Shown in pieces: positions 17,894-27,334 of a DNA stretch of 64,000 bases. The stretch is from Holophagales bacterium (GTDB taxonomy: Bacteria > Acidobacteriota > Thermoanaerobaculia > UBA5066), in contig JADJZB010000021.1 of assembly GCA_016719485.1 (NCBI GenBank), forward strand, positions 558,001-622,000, in the 5' to 3' direction. Position 1 is the stretch's first letter, and every line of letters begins with the position of its first letter. The notes beneath the pieces are model-generated. The model was not told the DNA's origin. It saw nothing but the letters and a program-made list of their open reading frames with translations, and did no database searches. A program made the translations under genes and the position numbers.

Positions 17894-18802
17894 TCAGTCG
17901 GAGACAGCGCCGTCGTCCTTGATCGTCACCGGACCGTTCACCGTCGAAAGGCGGATGAGGGGCTCGCCGGAGCCGATCTGGAGGGACTGTTCCCCGCCCT
18001 CGTCCTCGCTGCCTCCGGTGCGGTGCGCCGCGGCACAGGCCGCCGCCCGGCACCGGACGGGGGCCCAGGCCGCGGCCGAGACGCGGAGGCCTGAGTCGAA
18101 GCGCGGATCGAGGCGGACCGTGAGGGGACCGTTCACGGCCTCGGCGACGAGCCCCTTTCCTTCCCACCGGGCGTCGGCGAACCGGGCGGAAAGCGGGCCG
18201 TTCGTCACCCGCAGCGTCCAGTCCCCTGATCCGTCCCGGAAGGAGACCGGGCCGTTCGTGGCCTCGACGTCCACCGTCCCGTGAACCCCCGAGAGGGAGA
18301 GCGGGCCGTTCGCGAGGCGGGCGGTGACGGTTGCGTGGAGTTCACGGAGAGTCATTGGTCCGTTCTCGGCGGCGAGGTCGAGAACTGCCCCCTTCGGCGC
18401 CTTCACGTAGAAGAAGACGAGCGCGTCGTCGCCCCCGACGCCCTCGACGGTGACGACTCCCTTCGGGGCCGAGACCGAGATCCGGGAGAGGGCCGCGGCG
18501 TCGCGGGCCGCCTTGCAGGCCGTGACCTCGAAGTCTGCCTTCTCCCAGCCCGAAACGCGGAGTCCGGAGGAATCCGGGGCGAGGAGGCGCAGGGGCGTCC
18601 CTCCCGCGACGACGAGCGTCTGCTCCTCCTTCACGGCCGTCACGCCGTCGAAGCGGACGAGGAGCTCGCCGCAGCCGGCTTCTCCTCCGGACGAGTCGAC
18701 CGAGACGTCCCGGCCCCTGGCGAGAGCCGAGTGGGCGAGGCCGACGGCGAGGACCGTGGCGGCCGCCGCGAGAAGGGCGAAGCGCAGGGGGCGATCGAGC
18801 AT
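17894..18802 (-). CDS. Exported DUF4097-like beta-helix protein with NGP repeats
   Basis: A 302-residue secreted or periplasmic protein with a signal peptide (LRFALLAAAATVLAVGLAHSALA). The body contains a recurring turn, NGP, at regular intervals (ENGPMTL, ANGPLSL, TNGPVSF, TNGPLSA, VNGPLTV, VNGPVTI), typical of DUF4097 putative adhesins that form a right-handed coil. Function is not known. The ATG at 18802 has AAGGAG upstream. A Cys pair (RCRAAAC) lies in a loop near residue 258. Confidence 0.7.
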   Translation of the reverse strand: MLDRPLRFALLAAAATVLAVGLAHSALARGRDVSVDSSGGEAGCGELLVRFDGVTAVKEEQTLVVAGGTPLRLLAPDSSGLRVSGWEKADFEVTACKAARDAAALSRISVSAPKGVVTVEGVGGDDALVFFYVKAPKGAVLDLAAENGPMTLRELHATVTARLANGPLSLSGVHGTVDVEATNGPVSFRDGSGDWTLRVTNGPLSARFADARWEGKGLVAEAVNGPLTVRLDPRFDSGLRVSAAAWAPVRCRAAACAAAHRTGGSEDEGGEQSLQIGSGEPLIRLSTVNGPVTIKDDGAVSD

Positions 18803-18994
18803 GGGAGTCTCCTTCTTCTCCGGTCTACGGGTGATGCAGCCAAAGGTCACGCTCACGCGCCCTTCGCGCGAGAGCCCCGGACCGTCGCGTTTCCGAGAAG
18901 GGAGGCCCCCGGGGCCGGGTCAGGTCCTCTCCGAGGGGTGTTGGATCGAGAATGGCGGGGACAGGTGCGTTCCTCTCGTCCCGTGGGAGGTCTC

Positions 18995-20972
18995 ATGCTC
19001 GTACGAAGAAGAGCCTTCGGCGCCCGTTCGGCGGTCTTTCTCGCGGTACTCGCGAGCGGGTTCGTTCCCGCACCCCGCTCCGAAGCCCAGGGCCGGTCCA
19101 CTCTGGCCGTCGCCGCGCCCGTCCTGAAGTGGCAGCGAGGCGGCTGCTTCAGCTCGTGGTGCCAGACCGGGTGGTACTCGTCGCCCGCGGCCGCAGATCT
19201 CGACGGAGACGGACTCCCGGAGGTGATCTGGGGTTCGTACGACGTCGTGGCTCTCGAAGGCGACACGGGCGCCTTGAGGTGGCGGGCACCGAACGGCTCG
19301 CGCGTGTGGCCCGGGGTGGCGGTGGCCGACCTCACCGGCGACGGCGCTCTCGAGGTGATCGCGGGGCGTGGCTCGGACCAGGTCACCGCCTACGACCGGG
19401 ACGGGAACACCCTCTGGACCCGCAATCCCTTCGGCAGCGGCGAGGTCCGGACGCTCGCGGTGGAGGACCTCGATACCGACGGGATCCTCGAGATCGTCGT
19501 CGGCCGGGCCAGCGGCGGCGCCACGAGACAGCTGAACGTCTTCGACCCGGCAGGCATCGTCCGCGCCGGCTGGCCCGCGCGGCGGGACGGGGAGGCCGGC
19601 TACGGCTGGGGTATGTACAACGCGAACGTCGCGGTGGCCGATCTCGACGGCGACGGCGAGGAAGGAGCTGATCGGCCCGACCGACACCCACTACGTCACG
19701 GCGCTGGACCGGGGAGGCAACCAGCTCCCCGCCAGCGCCCTTTACGGCGCGGGCAAGGTCTGGAGCCAGGTGGGCGTCCACGTGGGCCACGCGGTCGACC
19801 TGCGGGGCTATGCGAACTGCGGGACGGAGCACCGACCCAACTGGGCGAACTCGGCGCCTGCCGTCGGTGATCTCGACGGGGACGGTGTTCGTGAGGTCGT
19901 CATCGTCGGCAACGTCTACAACTGCGGAACGAGCCCGTACACGAGCCTCTACCAGATGCCCTTCGTCTTCCGGCTCGACCGGACCCGGGCGTCGGGCGCC
20001 GGCTGGGACTGGACGGTGCTGCCGACGCCGGGCGCGGGGAGCGGGCCGCTGTCCGAGGACTATTCGGTGATCGAGACGGTCCTGCCGAACCCCGTCCTCG
20101 CCGATCTCGACGGTGACGGGCAGAAGGAGATCCTCTTCCCCTCGTACGACGGCAAGGTCCACGCCTACTGGCTGGACCGGACGGAGCACGGCAGCTGGCC
20201 CTACGACGTCCCGGAACGGGGATCCGCTTCGCGAGCGAGCCCGCCGTGGCGGACCTCGACGGCGACGGATACGCGGAAGTGCTCTTTGCTTCGTGGCCGC
20301 AGAAGTCGGTGGGGGGGGACGGGCCAGCTGCGTCCTCGACCATCTGGGCCGTCCCTGCACGCTGTCGACCTCCCGGCGCCCTTCGGCGGCGCGACCTGGA
20401 ACGGAGCCCTCGGTGCACCGACGCTCGCGGACGTCGACGGCGACGGCGAGCTCGAGGCCGTACTCGGAACGGTCGCTTCGGGCGTCGTCGTCTACGACCT
20501 CCCCGGACGCCAGGAACGCCCGGGTCCTGTGGGGAACAGGACGGGGCACCCTTCGGAGGACGGGCGTCGCACCGGGTCCGTGGGCCCGCCGCTGCCCTCG
20601 CGGTTCCACGCGCTCGCTCCGTGCCGGGTGCTCGACACGCGTCTGACGGCGGGCCCCCTCGGCGGACCATCGCTTGCGGCCGCGGCGCGTCGCCTGCTTC
20701 CGCTCAATGGCACCTGCGGCATCCCTCCGGGAGCCAGGGCAATCTCGACGAACCTGACCGTGGTGGCCGGAGGGGCGGCCGGGTCGCTCGTCCTCTGGGC
20801 CGGCGACGGCGACCTGACCGGCACATCCAGCCTCAGCTTCGGGGCGGGGCGCACCCGCGCGAACAACGCCGTCGTCGAGCTCGCCCGCGACGGAACCCGA
20901 ACCCTCTGGGTGAAGAGCTCGTCCGCCTCGCCGGTCGACGTCATTCTCGACGTCAACGGGTACTTCGAGTAG
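18995..20972 (+). CDS. Exported FG-GAP/VCBS-repeat protein (frameshifted)
   Basis: A secreted beta-propeller protein whose frame is interrupted at about 19660, 20220, in the run of eight G at 20311-20318, and probably once more near 20510. Joined together, the pieces give a signal peptide (RSAVFLAVLASGFVPAPRSEA), at least seven FG-GAP/VCBS calcium-binding repeats (DLDGDGLPEV, DLTGDGALEV, DLDTDGILEI, DLDGDGVREV, DLDGDGQKEI, DLDGDGYAEV, DVDGDGELEA) and a C-terminal domain running from PCRVLDTR to ILDVNGYFE. Calcium-binding propellers of this type occur in integrin-like and adhesin proteins. The ATG at 18995 has GGGAGG upstream. The shifts lie in otherwise conserved blocks, so they are more likely sequence errors than decay. 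Confidence 0.75.
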
Positions 20973-21020
20973 GAACGTGCACGGGCCCGCCCGGAACCGG
21001 CGCCATCTCCGAGACCGGCC

Positions 21021-21559
21021 GTGGCCGGCGTCCTGGGTGCGCTCGCGCTCTCCGCCCTGCTCGCCGCGACGCCCGCGGAACCCCTTCCCGCCACCATCGG
21101 GAACCCGCGCCTCGTCGTTCAGAAGGCCCGGCGCGCGCTTCTCGTCTACTCGGGGAGAAGCTCCTGAAGACCTATCGTGTCGGCCTCGGCCTCAACCCCG
21201 TTCCTCCCAAGGAGCGCCAGGGAGACCGGGCCACTCCCGAGGGCTCCTACCTCGTCTGCATGAAGAACCCTCAGAGCCGGTTCGTCCTCTCCCCTGGGCC
21301 TGAGCTACCCGAATCCCGCGGACGCCGAAGGGGCCTCGCAGCCGGGTCGATTTCCCGGCGGCAGTACCGGCAGGTCGTGGAGAGCGCCCGCGCGGGCGCC
21401 TGCCCTCCCTGGAACACGCCGCTCGGAGGCGAGGTCTTCATCCACGGGAGCGGCTCGGAGACGGACTGGACCTGGGGCTGCGTGGCCCTCGACGACGACG
21501 ACATCCGGGAGCTCTTTCCGCGGATTCCCGTCGGGACGCCCGTCGTCATCGAGCCCTGA
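21021..21559 (+). CDS. L,D-transpeptidase (YkuD) family protein (frameshifted)
   Basis: A cell-wall-type transpeptidase of about 178 residues, with frame breaks at about 21165, 21295 and 21335. The N-terminal part starts at GTG 21021 and has a signal segment (VAGVLGALALSALLAATPA). The next piece carries the KTYRVGLGLNPVPPKERQGD block, then GLSYPNPADA in another frame. The last piece contains the catalytic IHGSGSETDWTWGCVALDD, which matches the YkuD HG...GC(V/I) active site. Family members cross-link or remodel peptidoglycan, or anchor proteins to it. The N-terminal GTG has no strong ribosome site, so the start is the weakest part of the call. Confidence 0.75.
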
Positions 21560-21633
21560 GGCGTTCGCTCGCGGCCGGCGTCCAGGCGTCGAAGCCGCTC
21601 GGAAAGGCAGCGCCATACCCCTAGAATCAGGGC

Positions 21634-23211
21634 GTGACGCGGAGAAAGGCCGGGAACGCGGACGCTCTCCCGTCGCTCGACGCTGCCGCGAACGCCTTCC
21701 GGGACCTGCTTCACGGGGTCCTCCTCCAGGCGAGCCAGGGCACTCCGCGGGCCGTCTTCCTCCGGGACCTCCTCCGGACGGTGCTCGACTTCTCGCGCTC
21801 GGACGAAGCCGCACTCCGATTCCCGGAAGGCGAGAGAGCCATCATCTGCCGCCTGGAAAGGGGCAAGCTTCCGGAGCCTCGCTTCGACCTTCGCGTGGAG
21901 GAGGCCGGGCGGCGGAGAGCGCGTCCCACCCGCCCCTCCCGTCCGTCCGAAGACAAGCGCCCGTCCACTCTTCGCCTCGCCCTCTCGCTCGGCAGGGAGG
22001 CCGCAGGCGAGCTGCGGCTCTCGCGTGCCGGAGGCGTGCCGTTCACGGCGGCGGAGGTCTCCTGATTCGCGGGATCCCGGAGACCCTGAGCCTCGCGCTC
22101 GCGCACCAGCGCGCCCAGTGGGCCCTTCGCGAGCGGGTGAAGGAGCTGACCTGCCTCTACGGGATCGCGCGGATCGTGGAGCAGCCGGGGCTGGCGATCG
22201 CCGACGTCCTCCAGCGGATCGTCGGTCTCCTCCCGTCGGCGTGGCAGTACCCCGACGTCACGGCTGCGGCCATCACCTTCGACGGCTCCTGCCAGGCCAA
22301 CCCAGGATTCCGGCCGGACGCACAGCGACAGACCGCTTCGATCGTCGTCCGCGGGGAGCCCCGGGGAATCGTCGAGGTCGTCTACCTCGATGAGAAGCCC
22401 GACGTCCACGAAGGGCCCTTCCTGGCCGAGGAGCGGAGCCTCATCGACGAGGTCGCGCCAGGTGGGTCTCTGGGTCGAGCGGAGGGAGGGAGACGAGGAG
22501 AAGGCGATGCTCCAGCGGCAGCTGAGGCACGCCGACCGGCTCGCCACGATCGGGCAGCTCGCCGCCGGGGTCGCCCACGAGCTGAACGAACCCCTCGGAG
22601 GGATCCTCGGCTTCGCCCAGCTCGCGAGGAAGAGCCCGGGCCTCCCGGCGCAGGCCGACGCGGACCTCGAGAAGATCGTGAACGCCTCGCTCCACGCGCG
22701 GGAGATCGTCCGCAAGCTGCTGATCTTCGCGCGGCAGATGCCGGCGGCGAAGACGAAGTCCGACCTGAACCGGGTCGTGACCGAGGGGCTCTACCTCGTC
22801 GAGGCACGTTGCGCCACCGAGGGGATCCGCCTGGAGAGAGACCTCGATCCGGCGCTCGCCGGGATCGTCGCCGACCCGGGCCAGCTCCAGCAGGTCCTGA
22901 CGAACCTCGTCGTGAACGGGATCCAGGCCATGCCCGCCGGCGGCCGGCTGACCATCCGGACGCGGAACCGGCCGGGAGGGGTCGTCCTCTCCGTGGAGGA
23001 CACGGGGGCCGGGATGGACGAGGAGACGCTCCGGGAGATCTTCAACCCGTTCTTCACGATGAAGGAGGTCGGGCAGGGAACCGGGCTCGGCCTCTCGGTC
23101 GTCCACGGGATCGTCACGGCGCACTGCGGCACGATCCGGGTCGAGAGCGAACCGGGGCGGGGTTCGCGATTCGACGTCGACCTCCCGCTTTCCGGCCCGG
23201 ACGCAGCCTGA
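21634..23211 (+). CDS. GAF-domain sensor histidine kinase (frameshifted)
   Basis: A two-component sensor kinase split by frame breaks near 22062 and 22455. The first piece (143 residues from GTG 21634) and the second (KELTCLYGIARIVEQPGLAI onward) form an N-terminal GAF-like sensing region. The third carries the kinase core: H-box GVAHELNEPLGGILGFAQL, N-box QVLTNLVVNGIQAM, G1 VEDTGAGM, F-box FNPFFTMKE and G2 GTGLGLSVVHGIV, all canonical. No membrane helix is seen, so it is probably cytoplasmic. It is 13 bp upstream of a response regulator. TAGAAT ends 6 bases before the GTG, suggesting a leaderless transcript. Confidence 0.83.
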
Positions 23212-23224
23212 GGAGAAGAACCGC

Positions 23225-24613
23225 GTGACGAAGGACGAGACGCCCGCCAGGATCCTCGTCGTCGACGACTCCCCGTCGACGCTCGAGGTGCTCCGCCGCA
23301 ACCTCGAGGACGGCGGCCACTTCGTCGTGACCGCCTCGGGCGCCGCCGACGCGCTCGCCCTCCTCTCGTTCACTCCCGTCGACCTCGTCCTCACCGACCT
23401 GAAGATGCCGGGAATGTCGGGCCTCGCCCTCGTCCGGCACGTGACGGAGAACCTGAAGGAGACGGAGATCGTCGTCATCACCGGCTACGCGACGATCGGC
23501 GGCGCCGTCGAGGCGCTCCGGACCGGCGCGGAGGACTACCTCGCCAAGCCGTTCACCGACGACGAGCTCCGCGAGGCCGTGGGGCGCGCGCTCCGGAAGC
23601 TCCGGGGCCGCAAGTCCGAGAGCGCTCCGCCGCCCGCCGCCGTCCCCGGCCTCCTCGGGGAGTCGGAGGCGATCCGCCGCGCCGGGCGGGCGATCGAGCG
23701 GGCCGCGCCGTCGGAGGGGGGCGTCCTCCTCGGAGGGGAGGACGGCACCGGCAAGGAGCTCGTCGCGCGGATCATCCACAACAGGAGCGCCCGGGCCCAC
23801 GGTCCGTTCCTCTCGATGTACTGCCGCTCGGTCGCTCCCGAACTGCTGCACGAGGAGCTCCTCGGCGCGCGGGGGCGCCCGGGGCTCCTGGCGCGCGCCG
23901 CGGGCGGGACGCTCTTCGTCGCCGACATCGAGGAGGTCGGGGCGGCGGTGCGGGAGAAGCTTGCGCTCCTCGGCCCGCCGGCGCGTCCCGCGCGAAAACA
24001 GCGGTCGACGTCGGCCCGCCTCATCGCCGCCACCTGCTGGGGGACGGGGCCGTCCCGGACGAACCCGCCGGTCAGCGGCGAGCTCTTCGAGGAGGCGATC
24101 TGGCTTCCTCCGCTCCGCGAACGGGGAGAGGACGTCGTCATCCTCGCGGGTCATTTCGCGCGCCACTATGCCGGCGCGCTCGGGCGGCCCGTCCCGGAGC
24201 TGGCCGACTCCGTCCTCGAGGTCTTCCGAAGCTACCCGTGGCCCGGGAACGTGCGGGAGCTGCGGGGGATCGTGAGGGATCTCGTGGCCAGCGAGCTGAC
24301 GACGGTCTCCGTCCCCGATCTCCCCCCGCGGATGCGCTTCTCCGCACTCAGGGACGCGGGCTGGAACCGGTCGCTCGCCGACGTCGAAACCGAGCACGTG
24401 AGGCGCGTCCTCGCGGCAGTCGACGGCAACAAGACGCGCGCCGCGGAGATTCTCGGAATCGACCGCAAGACCCTTCGCGACAAGCTGCGAGAGCGGAGCT
24501 CGCCGGCGCAGCCGTCCCGCGACGAGGCGCCCGGAAAGGAAGAGGGGGCCTTGCGGCCCCCCTCCTCTGCGGTGGAACCGCCTCCCGAGCTCAGAAGAAG
24601 TAGAGAGCGTTGA
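23225..24613 (+). CDS. NtrC-like response regulator with degenerate AAA+ domain
   Basis: A 462-residue regulator with an intact receiver (DD at 14-15, phospho-acceptor Asp near 58 in DLVLTDLKMPG, Lys in YLAKPF), an AAA+ domain and a Fis-type HTH (VRRVLAAVDGNKTRAAEILG). Walker A is present (GGEDGTGKELVAR). The sigma54-contact loop GAFTGA is missing, Walker B reads TLFVADIEE rather than LDEIGE, and the FREDLYYRL arginine-finger region is replaced by VSGELFEEAI. It may therefore bind DNA and respond to phosphorylation but is unlikely to remodel sigma54 holoenzyme. The last 25 residues beyond the HTH lie over a strong hairpin and look non-homologous. Partner of the adjacent histidine kinase. Confidence 0.87.
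   Translation: MTKDETPARILVVDDSPSTLEVLRRNLEDGGHFVVTASGAADALALLSFTPVDLVLTDLKMPGMSGLALVRHVTENLKETEIVVITGYATIGGAVEALRTGAEDYLAKPFTDDELREAVGRALRKLRGRKSESAPPPAAVPGLLGESEAIRRAGRAIERAAPSEGGVLLGGEDGTGKELVARIIHNRSARAHGPFLSMYCRSVAPELLHEELLGARGRPGLLARAAGGTLFVADIEEVGAAVREKLALLGPPARPARKQRSTSARLIAATCWGTGPSRTNPPVSGELFEEAIWLPPLRERGEDVVILAGHFARHYAGALGRPVPELADSVLEVFRSYPWPGNVRELRGIVRDLVASELTTVSVPDLPPRMRFSALRDAGWNRSLADVETEHVRRVLAAVDGNKTRAAEILGIDRKTLRDKLRERSSPAQPSRDEAPGKEEGALRPPSSAVEPPPELRRSRER
24536..24568 (-). terminator. Hairpin terminator for the amt-porin operon
   Basis: A strong GC stem (AGGGGGCC, loop TTGC, GGCCCCCCT, one bulged C) lies about 25 bases past the stop of the porin gene on the minus strand. 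It is followed there by CTTCCTTTCC, a moderately T-rich tail. It sits inside the last codons of the convergent regulator gene. Confidence 0.5.
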
Positions 24614-25768
24614 GGAGGACCGTCGGCTGCGTCCCAGTGAGGCTGGATTCCTTCTCGAAGACGTCGCGGGTCGAGTGGTCGAGCCGCAGGTCCGCCCGGA
24701 GGACGAGCCCGGGAGCGACCTTCAGCTCCGGCGTGAGCGTCAGCTCCGAGAGGGTCTGCGGTGTCCCCGTGCGGACTCCCTCCGGGTCGTCGAAGACCTC
24801 GGCGCGCAGGACGAGCGCAAACGAGGGGGAAAGGCCGAGGCGCCCGTAGAGGGCGACGCCGCCCCACGTCGCGTCCTGGCCGGGCCCGGCGGCGTTCTCC
24901 TCGGTCGCCCAGACGGCGTCGAGCCCGAGCGCCGACCCCGCCCCGAGCTTCCACGTCCCGACGACGTTGAGGAACGTCCGGTCGTCCCCGTCGTTTCCGG
25001 CGCGCTCCGGCCCGAAGAGGGCGTTGACGTAGAGCGTGGCGTTCGAGGGAAGGGTGAACGCGAGCTGGCCGCCGACGGACTTCGACGAGTTCGAGTCCTC
25101 GACGTTGTCCCAGCCGTTCACGACCTCGACCATCGCCGAGACCGTCCCGGAAAGGGCGTAGGTCGCCTTGACCCCGGCGTGAGTCGCCGGCTCCGCGTAG
25201 CCGAATAGGAACGAGCGGGTCGCGTTGTCGTTGTACCCGTCGTAGCCCTCGATCACCTCGTAGCCGCCGTGGGTCGCGAATTTCCCGGCGTCGAAGCGGA
25301 GGCCCGTTCCGAGCGGCGCGACGTACGAGACGAATGCCTGCTGAAGGTCGAAGTCTCCCGCGATCCCGTCGTCGTCGCGGAAGAGGCCGGCCGCCGCGGA
25401 GACCTGAGGGATCGATGCGCCGGCGACGGCGTCGACCCGGAAGCCCGCCTCGCCAGGGGCGGAGGCGACCTTCTGCAGGACGAGCTCGGCGCCGTCGATC
25501 TTGATCGCGTTGTCCTCGAAGTCGAAGACGCGGAGCTGGTTCGTGCCGGAGTCGGGGCGGTTGAAGTTCCAGGACCAGCTCGTCGTGGCGAAGCCGTTCA
25601 CGGCGATCGCTTCGTACCACGGCGCTGGGGCGGCCGCCGCCGGGTGCCGTCGCTGTAGCCGCGGTGGTCTTCCTGTCCGAAGGCGTCAGGCGTGAGGACG
25701 ACGGCGAACGCCGCCGCGCCGAAGGCGAGGAGGAGGGCCGCCCCGCGGCCCTCCTTTGTCCGGGCCAC
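24591..25768 (-). CDS. Outer-membrane beta-barrel porin, BBP2/OmpL-like (frameshifted)
   Basis: A beta-barrel porin of about 390 residues. The mature part begins at PWYEAIAVNGFATTSWSWNFN and has RPDSGTNQLRVFD, the typical start of the BBP2 (OmpL-like) family, then alternating amphipathic strands and a C-terminal aromatic (NALYFF), the outer-membrane insertion signal. A GTG at 25768 starts a signal peptide (GAALLLAFGAAAFAVVLTPDAFG) in a second frame; the shift lies near 25630 in a GC-rich run. The gene begins 3 bp after the amt stop. This porin family is often found beside ammonium transporters, so it may let ammonium or other small solutes across the outer membrane. Confidence 0.8.
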
Positions 25769-25771
25769 GGC

Positions 25772-27019
25772 TCAGACCCCTTCGAGGTAGGCGGTCTCGC
25801 CGTGGATCGAGCTGTCGAGCCCCGAGCGTTCCCCTTCCTCGGTGACCTTCACGACGGTCACCCGGTCGATCAGCCAGAGCATTCCGTACGTGAAGACGAA
25901 CGCCCACGCCGACGAGATCACGACGGCGAGGAGCTGGACGAAGAAGAAGCGGCTGTTGCCGCGGAGGAGGCCGTCGACGCCCGCCGGGTTGAAAGCCGTC
26001 GTGGCGAAGATGCCGCTGAGGATGATCCCGATGAACCCGCCAACGCCGTGGACGCCCCAGACGTCGAGGGCGTCGTCCCAGCCGAGCTTGTTCTTCAGGG
26101 CGACCGCGTAGAAGCAGGCGACGCCGGCGATGACGCCGATGAGGCAGGCGGTGGTGGGCGAGACGTATCCCGCGGCCGGGGTGATCGTCGCCAGGCCCGC
26201 GACGGCGCCCGTGAGGAGGCCCAGGAACTTCGGCTTCTTCGACGTCATCCAGTCCATGGCGAGCCACGCGATGGCGGCGAAGCTGCCGGCGAGGTCCGTG
26301 TTGAGGAAGGCGACGGCCGTGACGGAGTCGACCCGGAACTCGCTTCCCGCGTTGAAGCCGTACCACCCGAACCAGAGGAGGCCGGTGCCGAGCGCGACGA
26401 GCGGGATCGAGTGCGGGCCGCGGTCCTCGACCTTCCGCTTGCCGACGTAGAGGATCGAGGCGAGGGCGGCGATCCCGGCGATGTTGTGGACGACGATGCC
26501 GCCGGCGAAGTCGAGGACGCCCAGCTTCGCGAGGATCCCGCCGCCCCAGACCATGTGGACGAAGGGGAAGTAGACGAAGGTCAGCCACCCCGTGAGGAAG
26601 AGCATGTACGCCTTGAACGTCACCCGGTTCGTGAACGCGCCCGTGATCAGTGCCGGCGTGATGACGGCGAACATCATCTGGTAGGCGATGAACACGATCA
26701 TCGGGATCCCGTCGTTGACCGGGGAGGGCATCTGAAGCGTGATGCCGCGCAGGAACGCCCAGTCGAAGTTCCCGATGATCCCGGCGAAGTCCGTGCCGCT
26801 TTTCAGGTCGCCGCTGAAGCACATCGAGAACCCGTAGGCCCACCAGAGGACCGTCGTCCAGCCCATGGAGACGAAGCTCTGGATCATGATCGCCAGGACG
26901 TTCTTCCGTCCGACGAGCCCGCCGTAGAAGAAGGCGAGGCCGGGGGTCATCAGCATGACGAGGCTGGAGCACAGCAGCATGAAGGCCGTGTCTCCCGTGT
27001 TGATGGTCATCTGGGGCAT
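25772..27019 (-). CDS. amt: Ammonium transporter
   Basis: Amt/MEP/Rh family channel, 415 residues, about eleven membrane helices. Conserved blocks: DTAFMLLCSSLVMLMTPGLA, FFYGGLVGRKNVL, DFAGGIVVHNIAGIAALASI (pore His), and DVWGVHGVGGFIGIILSGIF (second pore His). The ATG at 27019 has GAGGAG upstream and begins a short N-terminal tail; the open frame continues 70 codons upstream without homology. No PII (GlnK) gene is adjacent in the window, although many amt genes have one. It is followed directly by the porin gene. Confidence 0.96.
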   Translation of the reverse strand: MPQMTINTGDTAFMLLCSSLVMLMTPGLAFFYGGLVGRKNVLAIMIQSFVSMGWTTVLWWAYGFSMCFSGDLKSGTDFAGIIGNFDWAFLRGITLQMPSPVNDGIPMIVFIAYQMMFAVITPALITGAFTNRVTFKAYMLFLTGWLTFVYFPFVHMVWGGGILAKLGVLDFAGGIVVHNIAGIAALASILYVGKRKVEDRGPHSIPLVALGTGLLWFGWYGFNAGSEFRVDSVTAVAFLNTDLAGSFAAIAWLAMDWMTSKKPKFLGLLTGAVAGLATITPAAGYVSPTTACLIGVIAGVACFYAVALKNKLGWDDALDVWGVHGVGGFIGIILSGIFATTAFNPAGVDGLLRGNSRFFFVQLLAVVISSAWAFVFTYGMLWLIDRVTVVKVTEEGERSGLDSSIHGETAYLEGV

Positions 27020-27093
27020 GTCAGCTCCTCTGCAGGTAGGTCGTCGGGCCGGAACGGGCTGGCCGGTCCGGCGCCAACGGGCGAAATGAAAAC

Positions 27094-27114
27094 GGCCCCG
27101 GAGCGTCCGGGGCC
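27094..27114 (-). terminator. Rho-independent terminator-like hairpin upstream of amt
   Basis: Perfect 8-bp stem GGCCCCGG / CCGGGGCC with a 5-base loop, followed on the minus strand by GTTTTCATTT. It lies between the dnaE2 remnant stop (27335) and the amt start (27019). It probably ends transcription from the dnaE2 side; an attenuator in the amt leader is also possible. Confidence 0.6.
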
Positions 27115-27193
27115 ATCGGAAACAGCGGATGTCGTCCGGGCGACGCCGCGAGGGGTGGCGGCGGGCTTCTTCGGGGCGGTGAGAGTGTGAGGA

Positions 27194-27220
27194 GAAATTC
27201 CCCGCAAAACGAGGAATTTC
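27194..27220. promoter_or_regulatory. 8-bp inverted repeat upstream of amt
   Basis: GAAATTCC and GGAATTTC form a perfect inverted repeat with an 11-base A-rich spacer, in otherwise GC-rich DNA about 180 bp before amt. This AT-rich symmetry would suit a dimeric regulator or a promoter zone. No known operator consensus is matched. Confidence 0.35.
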
Positions 27221-27334
27221 ACCACGCAAAGGGGATCGCCGTCAACGACTGGAGAGACGGAGCGGCGTCCGGTCCGGGCCGGGCGCCGATCCGGGCCGGA
27301 CGCGACGAAATGGAGGGGCGTCGTATCCCGGGTC

